Positions 53,725 through 63,847 of a stretch of DNA of 64,000 bases are shown here, piece by piece. Positions within the stretch are counted from its first letter, which is position 1; each line of letters begins with the position of its first letter. Origin of the DNA: Anaerolineae bacterium. Lineage in GTDB: Bacteria > Chloroflexota > Anaerolineae > Aggregatilineales > Phototrophicaceae. Location of the stretch: positions 62,001 through 126,000 of the forward strand of contig JAFLCG010000001.1 in the NCBI GenBank assembly GCA_017303635.1, written 5' to 3'. A model generated the notes under the pieces. The model saw only the letters and a program-made list of their open reading frames with translations. It did not search any database and was not told the DNA's origin. Position numbers and translations under genes: made by a program.

Positions 53725-55509
53725 GTGGCCTCTCGACACAAAAAGCCTCGTCAGCAGCAGTGGTATAAGATGGATCTGCATCTGCATACCCCGGCTTCAG
53801 CAGATTACCAGGAACCGCATAGTACCTATCTGGATATACTGCGTAAAGCTGAATTCCGTGGCCTGGATATCATCGCCTTTACCGACCACAACACTGTGGC
53901 CGGGTACGCTGCGATGATGGACGAGATCGAAAAGCTGGCCTTTTTGGAAAGTCTGGGTCGGGCGCAGCCCGAAGAATCGCGGCGCTTGGCCGAGTATCGC
54001 CGCCTGCTCGATAAAATTCTGGTGCTGCCCGGCTTCGAATTCACTGCGACCTTCGGCTTTCACATTCTCGGCATCTTCGCGCCGCAGACTCCTATCCGTT
54101 TGATTGAACACCTGCTCCTCAGCCTGAATGTCCCCGCAGCCGCGCTGGACGCTGGCAATTTTGAAGTGGGAGCCTCTGCCGATGTGCTATCCGCCTATCA
54201 AGGTATCCATGAAGCGGGGGGGATCTGTATTGCCGCTCATGTCAACAGCACCCACGGCGTCGCCATGAAAGGCTTCGACTTCGGCGGGCAGACGCGCATC
54301 GCCTATACGCAGGATCGGCACCTGCACGCGCTGGAAGTGACCGACCTGGGCCGCAAAACGCGGGATGCTACCGAGCGGTTCTTCAATGGTACTAAACCGG
54401 GCTACCCGCGCCGGATGCGCTGCATTCAGGGATCTGATGCCCACCGCATCAATGCCCCGGCAGGCGAGCGTACCAACAAGAATGCCAATCTCGGCGTGGG
54501 TGATCGCGTGACGGAAGTCCAACTGCTCGAGCGCAGTTTCGAGTCCCTTTTGGAGATGTTCCAGGGGACGGACTTCGCCCGCACCCGCCCCTACAACTCA
54601 GACCGCACCCCACTCGATTATGTCCAGGCAGCCCGTGAAGAGGGCAATACCCTAGTGCAGGCCATCCACGAGAGCATGACTAAGACTGGTGGTCGGCTCT
54701 ACAGCGTCTTGACTGATGTTTGTGCCTTTGCCAATACCAATGGTGGAGCCATTTACATCGGCCTGCCGGAGGATGCCAAAAAGCCGCCCGTTGGGGTGGA
54801 GAAACCCGCAGAAGCGGTCGGCTTGCTCCAGCGGGAGATCGCGCGCATGATTACTCCCCGGCTGGAGTGCGAAATTGATGTCCTGGAAAGCAGTGGCAAA
54901 CCCATTATTCGGGTACAGGTGCCTTCTGGTGCCGAGCGCCCATACGCCATTGAGGACAACAAAATCTACGTGCGTGATGAGGGAGAAACCAGCCTCGCCA
55001 TCCGGGATGAGATCGTCAATCTGGTGCGGCAGAACCTGAGTATGCCTGCTCTCCCGGAGCCAGTCAGTCCGGCGCTGACCGCTCTGAATACGCCACAATC
55101 TCCCGCTCCGCAGCCGGAACCGATCCCACCAGCATATGCTCCAGAACTCTCTGAGAATGCACTGCCGCCGACTGCTGGAGTCGAGATCGCCGCTGTCGAA
55201 CAACGCGACGATACCCGTTACTACACCATGCGGGACCTGCGGAACGGTAGTCTGGTGCAGAATGTGACCCGGTCATCCGCCCGGCGGCTCTGGCACTATG
55301 CTATCAAGCAGGCGGAAGGCAACCCCATCCGCCCTGATAAGGTGCAGTGGCATGGAGACATCGGAGTCTGGCAGCGCTATGACCGCAATGGTCAGGTACA
55401 GTTTGACCTCGTGCAGCGCATCGCCGGAGGCGGCTTACGGGTCTACTACGGCGTTTCGGACAGTGGGATGACCGGCATCTGGGCGACCTTCCTCAGCGAT
55501 GAGGAGTGA
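53725..55509 (+). CDS. PHP domain joined to AlbA_2 (Schlafen-like) domain
   Basis: 594 aa. Residues 1-285: PHP metal hydrolase (MDLHLHTPAS, AFTDHNTVAGY, a mid His in CIAAHVNST, late GSDAHR). Residues about 300-435: AlbA_2/divergent AAA-4 type (NTLVQAIHESMTKTGG, VCAFANTNGGAIYIGL, IIRVQVPSGAERPY, KIYVRDEGET). Residues 450-594: Pro-rich linker and a further domain, with SSARRLWHYAIKQAEG and WQRYDRNGQVQFDLVQ. The GTG at 53725 has a weak ribosome site; ATG at 53770 is an alternative. Role unknown. Confidence 0.85.
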   Translation: MASRHKKPRQQQWYKMDLHLHTPASADYQEPHSTYLDILRKAEFRGLDIIAFTDHNTVAGYAAMMDEIEKLAFLESLGRAQPEESRRLAEYRRLLDKILVLPGFEFTATFGFHILGIFAPQTPIRLIEHLLLSLNVPAAALDAGNFEVGASADVLSAYQGIHEAGGICIAAHVNSTHGVAMKGFDFGGQTRIAYTQDRHLHALEVTDLGRKTRDATERFFNGTKPGYPRRMRCIQGSDAHRINAPAGERTNKNANLGVGDRVTEVQLLERSFESLLEMFQGTDFARTRPYNSDRTPLDYVQAAREEGNTLVQAIHESMTKTGGRLYSVLTDVCAFANTNGGAIYIGLPEDAKKPPVGVEKPAEAVGLLQREIARMITPRLECEIDVLESSGKPIIRVQVPSGAERPYAIEDNKIYVRDEGETSLAIRDEIVNLVRQNLSMPALPEPVSPALTALNTPQSPAPQPEPIPPAYAPELSENALPPTAGVEIAAVEQRDDTRYYTMRDLRNGSLVQNVTRSSARRLWHYAIKQAEGNPIRPDKVQWHGDIGVWQRYDRNGQVQFDLVQRIAGGGLRVYYGVSDSGMTGIWATFLSDEE

Positions 55510-55548
55510 TCTGTTGCCTAACTCTTATTTTGTTTACATATAGGTGTT

Positions 55549-55578
55549 GGCGTGGCAGCGGTTCACCGCTGCCACGCC
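55549..55578. terminator. Strong bidirectional hairpin between convergent genes
   Basis: Perfect 14-bp stem GGCGTGGCAGCGGT / ACCGCTGCCACGCC with a 2-nt loop, between the PHP-AlbA gene and pdxS. A T-rich stretch flanks it on the left. Confidence 0.65.
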
Positions 55579-55596
55579 GATTGTACTGGCAGGGGA

Positions 55597-56532
55597 TTAC
55601 CAACCGCGCACGGCCAACTTCTGCGGTTCGGCCAGACTTGCTACGCTGATGCCGACCATCGCTTCCCCCAACCCCCGGCTGACGCGAGCCAGCACATCCG
55701 GGTTGTTGTAGTGGGTAGTGGCCTCCACAATGGCTTTGGCACGTTTAGCCGGGTCGCCACTCTTGAAGATGCCGGAGCCGACGAACACACCATCCACACC
55801 CAATTGCATCATCAGCGCTGCATCTGCGGGGGTGGCGATACCGCCCGCCGCGAAATTGACCACCGGCAGTCGGCCTAGTTCAGCTGTCTCTTTGACCAGC
55901 GCGTAGGGAGCCTGGATGTTCTTGGCATAGGTATAAAGTTCATCCTCATCCATCGAAGTCAGGCGGCGGATTTCGCTGTTGACCGAGCGGGCGTGACGTA
56001 CCGCCTCGACCACATCGCCGGTGCCAGCCTCACCCTTCGTCCGCATCATGGCTGCGCCTTCGGCAATCCGCCGCAGCGCCTCACCCAGGTTGCGGCATCC
56101 GCAGACGAACGGGACCGTGAACTTATGTTTGTTGATGTGATGTTCTTCATCTGCCGGGGTTAGTACTTCGCTCTCGTCGATGTAATCGACCCCCAGCGAT
56201 TGCAGGATTTGCGCTTCCACGAAGTGGCCAATCCGCGCTTTCGCCATGACCGGGATCGTGACAGCATTAATGATGCCATCGATCATGTCCGGGTCGCTCA
56301 TGCGGGCTACGCCGCCCTGTGCGCGGATGTCTGCCGGAACGCGCTCCAGCGCCATGACCGCACAGGCACCTGCATCCTCAGCAATCTTGGCCTGTTCTGG
56401 CGTGACTACATCCATGATGACGCCGCCCTTGAGCATTTGCGCCAGACCGCGCTTCACCATCTCGGTGCCTGTGGTACGACCATTTTCGCCCTGTGTGCCG
56501 TTGGTGTAAACGCCACTCCCATTGTTTGACAT
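55597..56532 (-). CDS. pdxS: Pyridoxal 5'-phosphate synthase lyase subunit
   Basis: 311 aa from ATG 56532 (GAGGAAAG upstream). Makes PLP from ribose-5-phosphate, glyceraldehyde-3-phosphate and ammonia with PdxT. Signatures: [65 protein letters not shown] and [17 protein letters not shown]. The first 24 residues are a polar extension. pdxT is not adjacent. Confidence 0.96.
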   Translation of the reverse strand: MSNNGSGVYTNGTQGENGRTTGTEMVKRGLAQMLKGGVIMDVVTPEQAKIAEDAGACAVMALERVPADIRAQGGVARMSDPDMIDGIINAVTIPVMAKARIGHFVEAQILQSLGVDYIDESEVLTPADEEHHINKHKFTVPFVCGCRNLGEALRRIAEGAAMMRTKGEAGTGDVVEAVRHARSVNSEIRRLTSMDEDELYTYAKNIQAPYALVKETAELGRLPVVNFAAGGIATPADAALMMQLGVDGVFVGSGIFKSGDPAKRAKAIVEATTHYNNPDVLARVSRGLGEAMVGISVASLAEPQKLAVRGW

Positions 56533-56732
56533 AGAACTTTCCTCGATTAGCTTGCATTCAATGTAGTCTGTAAACACAGGTTAGCTTTGGCTATACCCTG
56601 TCTAGGAGTCCATTTATAACCAATACGATTATGGGTACAGGCATATGAACCAGGGCGAGCCATGCAAAAGGACTATCCTGAGTATACTTATCCTGGTGAT
56701 GACTGCGCTTTAGCCCAAGCTATGAGGACACA

Positions 56733-58430
56733 ATGACTTATAAACGCTTCTTTGTGTGGATAGCACTCGGTTTGATGTTGACCCTAGCGGGTGGTTTATT
56801 TACGGCGTTGCCTGTTTTGGGCCAAAACAATACGCTGGAAAGTACCATGCTGTCTGGCGGCTTCCGGGAAGATCATGTCCTCTATTACCGTCCCGTCAGC
56901 CGCCCGCAGGATAACGCAGATGCCCGCACAGTCGCTTATGCGCTCAATGCAGCCGTTCCGATCTATCAACCGCTGTTTGGTAGCAGCGGCTGGCTGACCG
57001 ATGTCATCCCCTTTCAGGTAGTCTTCCACCTGACCGGGCAGACCAATGCCAAAGCGGTGGCAGATGCCGTCTGGTTGCCCCGTAGTTCGCCTGCGATTAC
57101 GGCTCTAACGGGAGTGACTCCCCCCGCTGCGCCACTGGATGAACATGTCTGCTTTGTCAACGCCTATGCCGGGATCGCCGGAGCAGCCGGAGCTATTGGT
57201 AGCAGCACCAATGCCGATCTGGACATGGCACATGAGATAGCGCATTGTTACCAGTCCTACTACATTCACGAAAATCTGGGTGGGCCGCCGACCGATTGGT
57301 GGGTTGAAGGTGGAGCCAACTGGCTGGCATCACTGGTCTACCCGGAACAAGCCCCACCCGGCAACGCGGGCTTTTTTAACTATCGCCTCAGTGTGCTGGA
57401 AAACAGCTACAGCAACTACTACTTCTGGCAGTTCCTGGCTTCTCCGCAGGGATTAGGCAGCAACCAGGCTGCGGTTGACTTTATGAAGACCATGCCAGAT
57501 AGCAATAGCATTGCACAGTTCCCGGCGGCACTCGATGCTGCCCGCGCCGGTGCAAATGCGACTCGTCTGTTCCACGATTGGGCGATGGCGCTCCTCAACC
57601 GCAGTCTAACGTACCCGTTTAACCTCAACGAAGATGACTTTCCCGTCATCAGTGCCGCTGGCTCTACCAGCACCACCCTGCAAAATCCGCGCTTTTCCGC
57701 AGGTTACACCCGTATTCAGGGTTTCCAGGTCGAACCGGGCAATAAAGCCTTCATTCAGGTGAGCGGCACCGATAACCTCAACTATCTGGTCAGTGTGCGC
57801 GGCAGCGAGTTCGGTCTGGTCGAACTGACTCAAGATCAGCCTTTTGCCTTCTGCCCTCCTGCCGAAGGCATCACGGTTATTCACAGCCGGGGGAATGGTG
57901 GGGAAGGTGCCGCGCCCTTCCAGGTCACCTGGGGGCAAGCACCCTCAGATAAACCCTGCGCCCCCACACCCACCGCCACCCCGAACGCCTGTATCGTTGG
58001 CGAATGGCAGGTTGTTGCATATCCTCCGAGCATTGGACTGGCCGGTGTAGCGGAAACTTCTGTCAATACCGATGACTTCATCTTCACCTTTGCCGCTAAC
58101 GGAAGGATCACAGGATCGTATACTATTCAGGCCTCGTCAGACGGCGTGAGAGTGGATGTCGATGTGCCGTTCAGCGGAACCTATGCGCTGCGGGCGGGCA
58201 ATCGTCCGGGTGAGTTTGTGGTGACAGCGGTCAATCTGGCTTTTGAGGCGGGCGGCACCATGATCGTTACCGCGCCGGATGGCACCGAGACCGATCTTTC
58301 CCGTGCGTTCTACAGCAGTGGCCCAATGGACTTGTGGGCACCGAATGGCAGCTTGACCTGCGAAGGGGATACCCTCTCGTGGGATACCGTCGATGGGGCG
58401 GGTGGCTTCCTGCTGAACCGACTCTCCTGA
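56733..58430 (+). CDS. Secreted gluzincin-type metallopeptidase
   Basis: 565 aa. Signal peptide to about residue 30 (ending VLGQ). Zinc site H167-E168-x-x-H171 (AHEIAH) with third ligand E192 in WWVEGGANW, 20 residues later. The rest is beta-rich and includes a Cys-containing C-terminal domain (CIVGEWQVVAYPPS). The two-domain plan resembles extracellular zinc peptidases of the gluzincin kind, but the exact family is uncertain. Confidence 0.75.
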   Translation: MTYKRFFVWIALGLMLTLAGGLFTALPVLGQNNTLESTMLSGGFREDHVLYYRPVSRPQDNADARTVAYALNAAVPIYQPLFGSSGWLTDVIPFQVVFHLTGQTNAKAVADAVWLPRSSPAITALTGVTPPAAPLDEHVCFVNAYAGIAGAAGAIGSSTNADLDMAHEIAHCYQSYYIHENLGGPPTDWWVEGGANWLASLVYPEQAPPGNAGFFNYRLSVLENSYSNYYFWQFLASPQGLGSNQAAVDFMKTMPDSNSIAQFPAALDAARAGANATRLFHDWAMALLNRSLTYPFNLNEDDFPVISAAGSTSTTLQNPRFSAGYTRIQGFQVEPGNKAFIQVSGTDNLNYLVSVRGSEFGLVELTQDQPFAFCPPAEGITVIHSRGNGGEGAAPFQVTWGQAPSDKPCAPTPTATPNACIVGEWQVVAYPPSIGLAGVAETSVNTDDFIFTFAANGRITGSYTIQASSDGVRVDVDVPFSGTYALRAGNRPGEFVVTAVNLAFEAGGTMIVTAPDGTETDLSRAFYSSGPMDLWAPNGSLTCEGDTLSWDTVDGAGGFLLNRLS

Positions 58431-58441
58431 ACACTTGAATG

Positions 58442-58475
58442 AACCAAGCCTGTTCATTGTTGAACGGGCTTGGTT
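58442..58475. terminator. Bidirectional terminator hairpin
   Basis: Arms AACCAAGCC-T-GTTCA and TGAAC-GGGCTTGGTT with a short TTGT loop, between the metallopeptidase gene and the convergent secreted protein gene. Confidence 0.65.
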
Positions 58476-58497
58476 AGTCTCATAATAGCTGTGGTGT

Positions 58498-59616
58498 CTA
58501 GACCGGCAGATCGTAGCGGATTGACTCCAGCACCGATCTGGTATCCGGGTTGCTGCTGCCGTTGACTTCCAGCACCATCACCGTAACCACACCTGCCGGG
58601 AAACCGAAAGCATACAGGTTGGCCTGCCCACCCGGCAGGTTATCCCCACCCAGCCAACCGTTGGCGGTGAAGACCTCAAAGCCTTCGACTAGCGAGGGAT
58701 AGGCTTCGATACCCAGCGTAGCCGCATAGGCGGTGAAAACCAAATCCGCCGAGTCCGCCGGATTGATGTCCAGCGCCCGCAAACCCGACGGTAGCACCAC
58801 CACCAGTGCCGTATCCCCACGTTCGAGTTCGTCCCCGTCACCACTGGCGACGGCCAGCGCGGCCTCGCTGCTCGCTAGGATGATCGTGCCGGTTTCCTCA
58901 TCTACGGAGGACACCCACCCCTCTGGCAAGGTCGCGCTGAAGGCAAACTCTCGCCCATCATCCTCAACCAGGTGGATGAATTCACCCTCGCTTGCCACTG
59001 TTTCATCGGTGGGGGCTGCATCCGCTGGTGTGAGCGTCAGGGTATCCCACATGGCTTCGGTCAGTTCAAACACATCGCTGTTACTGATGACGAATACAAA
59101 AATGAAGGTGTCCTCGCGCTCAAATGCAAAAGCATCGACCGTACTCATCTCGAACAGCGGCGATCCAAAATCAACCGTGCCGTCATCCTGCGACTCGTAC
59201 AGGTTGAAGCTGACCGCCGGGTCGCCGGAGTAAACTTCCCCACTGGGTGATTGCAACCCCAGTATGTCGAGGAAGGCTGTCAGGGCATCATCTGCCGCCG
59301 CATCGTCGGGCAACTCAAGCAGGGAAGCAATAGCTGGTGAAAAGACGATAATGCCGGTCGAATCGATGGCGATATTGCCGCCGCCCGCTACGGCCTTATC
59401 GAGGGCATCCTGCGTATCTGCCAGGAACAGGCCATCCTCGGTGCTGGTGCTGACCCAGCCTTCCGGGTGGTTGATGCTCACCGTCCATGTGTCATCGCTC
59501 AAAGTTGCAGTCTCAGGCAGTTCAACGTCTATCTGAGCGCCGACTGCACCGGGCAGCATCACCAATAAAGCCACCAGACAAATCAAACCAGCTTGACGAA
59601 ATCGTTTTAAGTTCAC
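58498..59616 (-). CDS. Secreted protein with two PsbP-like repeats
   Basis: 372 aa. The GTG at 59616 (GGAG about 8 bp upstream) gives a signal peptide VNLKRFRQAGLICLVALLVM with cleavage near AVGAQ; a longer start lacks support. The mature part has two similar halves, each with a PxGWVSS-type start (HPEGWVSTSTEDGLFLADTQ, LPEGWVSSVDEETGTIILAS). Internal duplication is clear. Cell-surface or periplasmic role, otherwise unknown. Confidence 0.7.
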   Translation of the reverse strand: MNLKRFRQAGLICLVALLVMLPGAVGAQIDVELPETATLSDDTWTVSINHPEGWVSTSTEDGLFLADTQDALDKAVAGGGNIAIDSTGIIVFSPAIASLLELPDDAAADDALTAFLDILGLQSPSGEVYSGDPAVSFNLYESQDDGTVDFGSPLFEMSTVDAFAFEREDTFIFVFVISNSDVFELTEAMWDTLTLTPADAAPTDETVASEGEFIHLVEDDGREFAFSATLPEGWVSSVDEETGTIILASSEAALAVASGDGDELERGDTALVVVLPSGLRALDINPADSADLVFTAYAATLGIEAYPSLVEGFEVFTANGWLGGDNLPGGQANLYAFGFPAGVVTVMVLEVNGSSNPDTRSVLESIRYDLPV

Positions 59617-59775
59617 GGGGAATGCTCCAGAAAAGGGTAAATCAAACAGCAGCATCAACCATACTACAGAATCCAACCGACCACTTTCTGGTGGCGCAAC
59701 CACTGATGATGGAGCCAGCGGCAATCCTCTGTTATCGTTATCGGCAGCATCCATCGTTAGCCAAAGGGCAAGACC

Positions 59776-60795
59776 ATGAAAATTGCGCTGATCGGCCTGG
59801 GCAGTGTTGGGCAGGGGCTTCTCCAGATTCTGAAAGATAAAGCTGCTTATCTGGAAGAAACCTATAACTTCAAACCGGAGATCGTCGCCGTCGGTACGGC
59901 CAGCAAGGGCACCCTCTATCATCCCGATGGCCTCGATATTGACGATCTGCTGAAAGCTTTGGAAGCGCGGCACTTGCGGCACTACCCAGATGTTTACGGA
60001 CTAACCCGTAACTGGGATATTCCTTTCCTCATCCACGAGTGTAATGCCGATGTATTGGTCGAATGCAGCCCGACCAATTTGCAGGATGGTCAGCCTGCAC
60101 TCTCGTATTGTCAGGTCGCGCTTAACAGTGGCAAACATGTTGTGATGGCGAACAAAGGCCCGATTGCTGTTGCCTATAGCGACCTGCGCGCCCAGGCCAA
60201 AAATGCGGGCAAGCACCTACTCTTTGAAGGTACTGTGATGGCGGGTACACCGTCGATTCGTCTGGCGATGCAGGCGTTGGCTGGGTGCGAAATCACTGAA
60301 GCGCGAGGGATTTTTAACGGCACCACCAACTATATTCTCACACAGATGGAAGGGGGTATGAGTTATGCCGATGCGCTGGTGCGGGCGCAGCAGTTAGGCT
60401 ATGCCGAAACGGATCCCTCCGCTGATGTTGAAGGATGGGATGCTGCCGGGAAGGGAATCATCCTGGCCGCCGCCCTGTTCAATAAACGCTTCACTCTCTC
60501 TGAGATGTCCGTGCAGGGCATCACTCACTTGACCGCCGCCGATATTAAAGCGGCTAGCGAGGCAGGGGAACGCTGGAAACTGATTGTGAAGATCACTCCA
60601 GAAGGGGGCAGCGTTAAACCTACTCGCTTACCGATGAATCATCCACTGGCAGGTGTGGGTGGCTCTACCAATGCGGTTACCTATACCACTGATCTACTGG
60701 GCGAAGTGACGTTGGTTGGCCCTGGTGCAGGCCGTATTCAAACTGGGTTTGCATTGCTCTCCGACCTGCTGGAGATCGCCCGAAATCCCTATTGA
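59776..60795 (+). CDS. Homoserine dehydrogenase (short form)
   Basis: 339 aa. Converts aspartate semialdehyde to homoserine with NAD(P)H. NAD motif G7-x-G9-x-x-G12, ANKGPIAVAY, FEGTVMAGTPSI, IFNGTTNYILTQM and late YAETDPSADVEGWDAAGK with the conserved catalytic Lys. The C-terminal ACT domain of longer forms is absent, so threonine feedback regulation through it is not expected. AGGGCAAG precedes the start. Confidence 0.92.
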   Translation: MKIALIGLGSVGQGLLQILKDKAAYLEETYNFKPEIVAVGTASKGTLYHPDGLDIDDLLKALEARHLRHYPDVYGLTRNWDIPFLIHECNADVLVECSPTNLQDGQPALSYCQVALNSGKHVVMANKGPIAVAYSDLRAQAKNAGKHLLFEGTVMAGTPSIRLAMQALAGCEITEARGIFNGTTNYILTQMEGGMSYADALVRAQQLGYAETDPSADVEGWDAAGKGIILAAALFNKRFTLSEMSVQGITHLTAADIKAASEAGERWKLIVKITPEGGSVKPTRLPMNHPLAGVGGSTNAVTYTTDLLGEVTLVGPGAGRIQTGFALLSDLLEIARNPY

Positions 60796-60873
60796 CGCTA
60801 CTGCGAAAGTGATGCGATAGTGAGTCAAAAGAATGGATCCAATCTAACCGGTTTGAGCCGGGAATGGTGAGGC

Positions 60874-62025
60874 ATGAGTAAAGCCACTGTACTGATCGTC
60901 GAAGATGATGTGAATCTGCTGGAAGGCATTCGGGACATCCTGAGGCTGGATGGCTATGATGTGCTCACGGCGGAGAATGGCGAACAGGGTGTCCGCATCA
61001 TGCAGTCCAGCCGGGTTCCACCGGATTTGATCGTCTCTGACATCATGATGCCACGCATGGATGGCATCACATTTTTCAAAGAGGTTCGTAAGGAAAAGCG
61101 TTGGCTGGAAATCCCCTTCATCTTCCTGACGGCTAAGGGGGAAAAGGTGGATTACCAACGCGGCATGAAGCTCGGCGTCGATGATTACGTCATCAAGCCG
61201 TATGATCCCGGCGACCTGCTCATCAAGATTGAGTCCCGGTTGGAGCGCTTGCGGGCCTTACGCCGCGCTAATCTGGAGGCCATGGGTCAGCTTAAGACCG
61301 AAATTCTGACCATCCTTAATCACGAATTCCGCACTCCGCTGACTTTTGTGGTCGCCTATGCCGATATGCTCAATAATGCAGGTGAACTGAAGCTCAAGCC
61401 GGAAGAAATTGTCTCCTTCCTGCAGGGTGTTAGTGCAGGGGCAGATCGGCTGCGCTCATTGATCGAGAACTTCATTCTGCTGGTAGAGATCGAAACTGGC
61501 GAAGTCGTAAATACCTACAACTGGCGCAAACGCGCGGTCGCCAGTGTAGATGAGCTATTCATGGCTGCTGCAGAAAAAGTGAAGAACTTTGACAAGATGG
61601 CTGGACGCGAGTTGATCGGGGCGGTACAACCAGGCATCCAGCCGTTTGTGGCCGATCCAGAATACCTCTCGATTTGCCTCTATCACCTTATTCAGAATGC
61701 TGCCAAGTTCTCCCCGGACGGCCTGTCCATTCAGTACGGGGCTGACGAAAAAGATGGCGAAGTGCACCTCTGGGTACGGGATGGAGGGCGTGGTATCCCG
61801 GAAAATGAGTTGGAGAACATCTGGCAGAGTTTCTACCAGATCAACCGGCAAGAGAACGAAGATCAGGGGTCAGGTGCGGGTCTGGCAATTGTGCGCGGGC
61901 TGGTCGATCTCCACAATGGGCGCATCGAAGTCGAAAGTACTGTCGGTGCGGGCAGCACCTTCAATATTATCCTGCCAGTTGTTGCTCCACCGGCTGAGGC
62001 TAAACCCAACGGTACTCACGCCTAA
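60874..62025 (+). CDS. Receiver-histidine kinase hybrid (response regulator N-terminal)
   Basis: 383 aa. Receiver domain 1-120 (D11-D12 acidic pocket, phospho-Asp D56, K109), then HisKA with H150 (NHEFRTPLT) and HATPase with NAAKF, RDGGRGIPENE and GSGAGLAIVRGL. The receiver is at the front, unlike hybrid sensors, so it may take phosphate from another kinase or regulate its own kinase. No sensor domain is present; cytosolic. Confidence 0.9.
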   Translation: MSKATVLIVEDDVNLLEGIRDILRLDGYDVLTAENGEQGVRIMQSSRVPPDLIVSDIMMPRMDGITFFKEVRKEKRWLEIPFIFLTAKGEKVDYQRGMKLGVDDYVIKPYDPGDLLIKIESRLERLRALRRANLEAMGQLKTEILTILNHEFRTPLTFVVAYADMLNNAGELKLKPEEIVSFLQGVSAGADRLRSLIENFILLVEIETGEVVNTYNWRKRAVASVDELFMAAAEKVKNFDKMAGRELIGAVQPGIQPFVADPEYLSICLYHLIQNAAKFSPDGLSIQYGADEKDGEVHLWVRDGGRGIPENELENIWQSFYQINRQENEDQGSGAGLAIVRGLVDLHNGRIEVESTVGAGSTFNIILPVVAPPAEAKPNGTHA

Positions 62026-62056
62026 TTGCTCTGCCTGTTTGCAGCATCTTCATTCA

Positions 62057-62092
62057 GGGTTCGGACGCGGGTATGCGTGTCCGAACCCTTTT
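62057..62092 (+). terminator. Intrinsic terminator of the hybrid kinase gene
   Basis: 10-bp stem GGGTTCGGAC / GTCCGAACCC with a short loop, followed by TTTT, about 30 bp after the stop. Confidence 0.75.
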
Positions 62093-62106
62093 ACTTTACA
62101 ACCTCA

Positions 62107-62436
62107 TTAGGTGGGCTCAAATGGGCCGTAACGCAGAATCAGGCGGGTGCCGCCGACGGTGATCGTCTGATCGACCAGCCACGTAATTGGTGTTCCGGCG
62201 GGTATGTCCCGACCGTCCAGCTGCGTGCCGTTCGCTGTAAACATATCGGTCACGGTCACGCCATAATCCAGGCTGCGGAAAACCCGCAGGTGAATGCGGG
62301 AGACGCGGGCATCGGGCACGACGATGGCCGCACGCTGCTCACTCCGCCCAATGACACTGGCTTCAGGCGGTAGTAAGGCAAATGAAGTGGCTCCAGAGGG
62401 CAGAATCATCTCAAGATAATAGGTCGGCGCAGTCAC
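62107..62436 (-). CDS. FHA-domain protein
   Basis: 109 aa, one forkhead-associated domain that binds phosphothreonine. GR near residues 30-31 (VIGRSEQ), S46-R47-x-H49 (VSRIHLRV) and N69-G70 (ANGTQL) match the phosphopeptide-binding loops. GTG start at 62436. Located tail-to-tail with the receiver-kinase gene; whether it reads Ser/Thr phosphorylation in the same pathway is unknown. Confidence 0.85.
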   Translation of the reverse strand: MTAPTYYLEMILPSGATSFALLPPEASVIGRSEQRAAIVVPDARVSRIHLRVFRSLDYGVTVTDMFTANGTQLDGRDIPAGTPITWLVDQTITVGGTRLILRYGPFEPT

Positions 62437-62582
62437 CGGATCAGTCCCTTAAAACTCGTCATATCTAGTGTAAGGATACCCCAGAACCATAAAGCGTGCC
62501 TAGTGGCACACCCCTCCGGCAGGCTTCTCCGTCTGCAATACAATGGAACCTGAAAACTCTATTGCATTGTCTATGGTGAATC

Positions 62583-63479
62583 ATGTCTGTGATCAATCCA
62601 ACCGCTCATTATACGATTAGTATTAACCGGGTTCTGGATTACATCCGCGATCATCTGATTGAAGATCTTTCCCTGGATGTTTTGGCCGGGGTTGCCGGAT
62701 TTTCGCCATTTCACTTTCATCGTATTGCCCAGGCGATGACCGGAGAAACACTGGCGGAGACGGTCGCTCGGTTGCGGCTGGAACGGGCAGCGGCGCTGCT
62801 TCGTGCTGATCGGCATCTGGCGATTGCGGAGGCTGCCCTTGCCAGTGGTTTTATTTCGCAGGCCCATTTTTCCAGGGCTTTTAAAAAGCACTTTGGACTC
62901 TCGCCTCGTCAGTGGGATCGGGTGACGCCCCTCCAGAATCGCAAGAATGGTCAAATTCTAGAAGGTTTTCCGCTATACACTTTTGAGGATGATGGTAAGC
63001 ACTTTGAGGTTCGTCTGCGGGAGCAGCCGTTAAGCACGCTGGCCTATATTCGGGTGATTAATGCCTACAGTGACCCATCCCGCATTATGGGAGCATTTGA
63101 TCGCTTGTTGGCCTGGTATCAGCAGCAAGGAGGTGATCTGCGCCAGACGACCCTGTACGGCATGTCCCAGGATGACCCGGAGATTACCCCACTGGAGAAA
63201 TGCCGTTTTGATTTTTGTCTGAGTGTGCCTGTTACTTGGCGCGGGAATGGCGAGATCAGCTTGCGGGAGTTGCCTGCTTGTCATCTGGCCTATATCCACT
63301 GTGTGGGGGATATCTATCTGGAAGATCGAGCATGGCAGTATCTGTATCGGTACTGGCTGCCGCGCAGTCGCTTTATGCCGGTCGACCTGCCGGCGATGGA
63401 AATTTACCACAAACGCCCGGATGAAATCGGCTGGGCCACTTATGATATCGATTGTGCCATCCCCGTCATCGCTGTCTAA
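62583..63479 (+). CDS. AraC-family regulator with GyrI-like effector domain
   Basis: 298 aa. Two AraC helix-turn-helix motifs in residues 1-110 ([21 protein letters not shown] and [25 protein letters not shown]), followed by a GyrI/RobC-like effector-binding region at about 140-298 ([20 protein letters not shown]). These sense small organic or antibiotic-like molecules. The VOC-family gene follows 35 bp later and may be a target. Confidence 0.92.
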   Translation: MSVINPTAHYTISINRVLDYIRDHLIEDLSLDVLAGVAGFSPFHFHRIAQAMTGETLAETVARLRLERAAALLRADRHLAIAEAALASGFISQAHFSRAFKKHFGLSPRQWDRVTPLQNRKNGQILEGFPLYTFEDDGKHFEVRLREQPLSTLAYIRVINAYSDPSRIMGAFDRLLAWYQQQGGDLRQTTLYGMSQDDPEITPLEKCRFDFCLSVPVTWRGNGEISLRELPACHLAYIHCVGDIYLEDRAWQYLYRYWLPRSRFMPVDLPAMEIYHKRPDEIGWATYDIDCAIPVIAV

Positions 63480-63514
63480 ACCGTTCGATGATCTTTATCA
63501 ATGAGGAGAAATTC

Positions 63515-63847
63515 ATGGAACTCGGCACTTTTTCTGTCAGCCTGGCTGTCAAGGATATCAAAGCTTCTCGTGCCTTCTATGAAAAGCTGGGCTTTAAGAT
63601 GGTCTTTGGTGTCCAGGAGCAAAACTGGATCATCATGCAGAATGGTGAGGCTAAAATTGGCCTGTTTCAGGGGATGTTTGACAAGAACATTCTCACTTTC
63701 AACCCGGCAGATGCGCGGGCCATTCAAAAATCCCTGAAGGCGCAGGGGGTGACGCTGGTTCTGGAAGCCGATGAATCGACTACCGGCCCGGCTCACCTGA
63801 CGCTCCTTGATCCGGACGGCAATCAAATCCTTATTGACCAGCACTAA
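63515..63847 (+). CDS. VOC-fold (glyoxalase/bleomycin-resistance-like) protein
   Basis: 110 aa from ATG 63515 (GAGGAG 7 bp upstream). VOC signatures: [32 protein letters not shown] and the late [17 protein letters not shown]. Family includes glyoxalases, dioxygenases and antibiotic-binding proteins; metal ligands are partly present, function unsettled. Probably co-transcribed with the AraC gene. Confidence 0.87.
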   Translation: MELGTFSVSLAVKDIKASRAFYEKLGFKMVFGVQEQNWIIMQNGEAKIGLFQGMFDKNILTFNPADARAIQKSLKAQGVTLVLEADESTTGPAHLTLLDPDGNQILIDQH

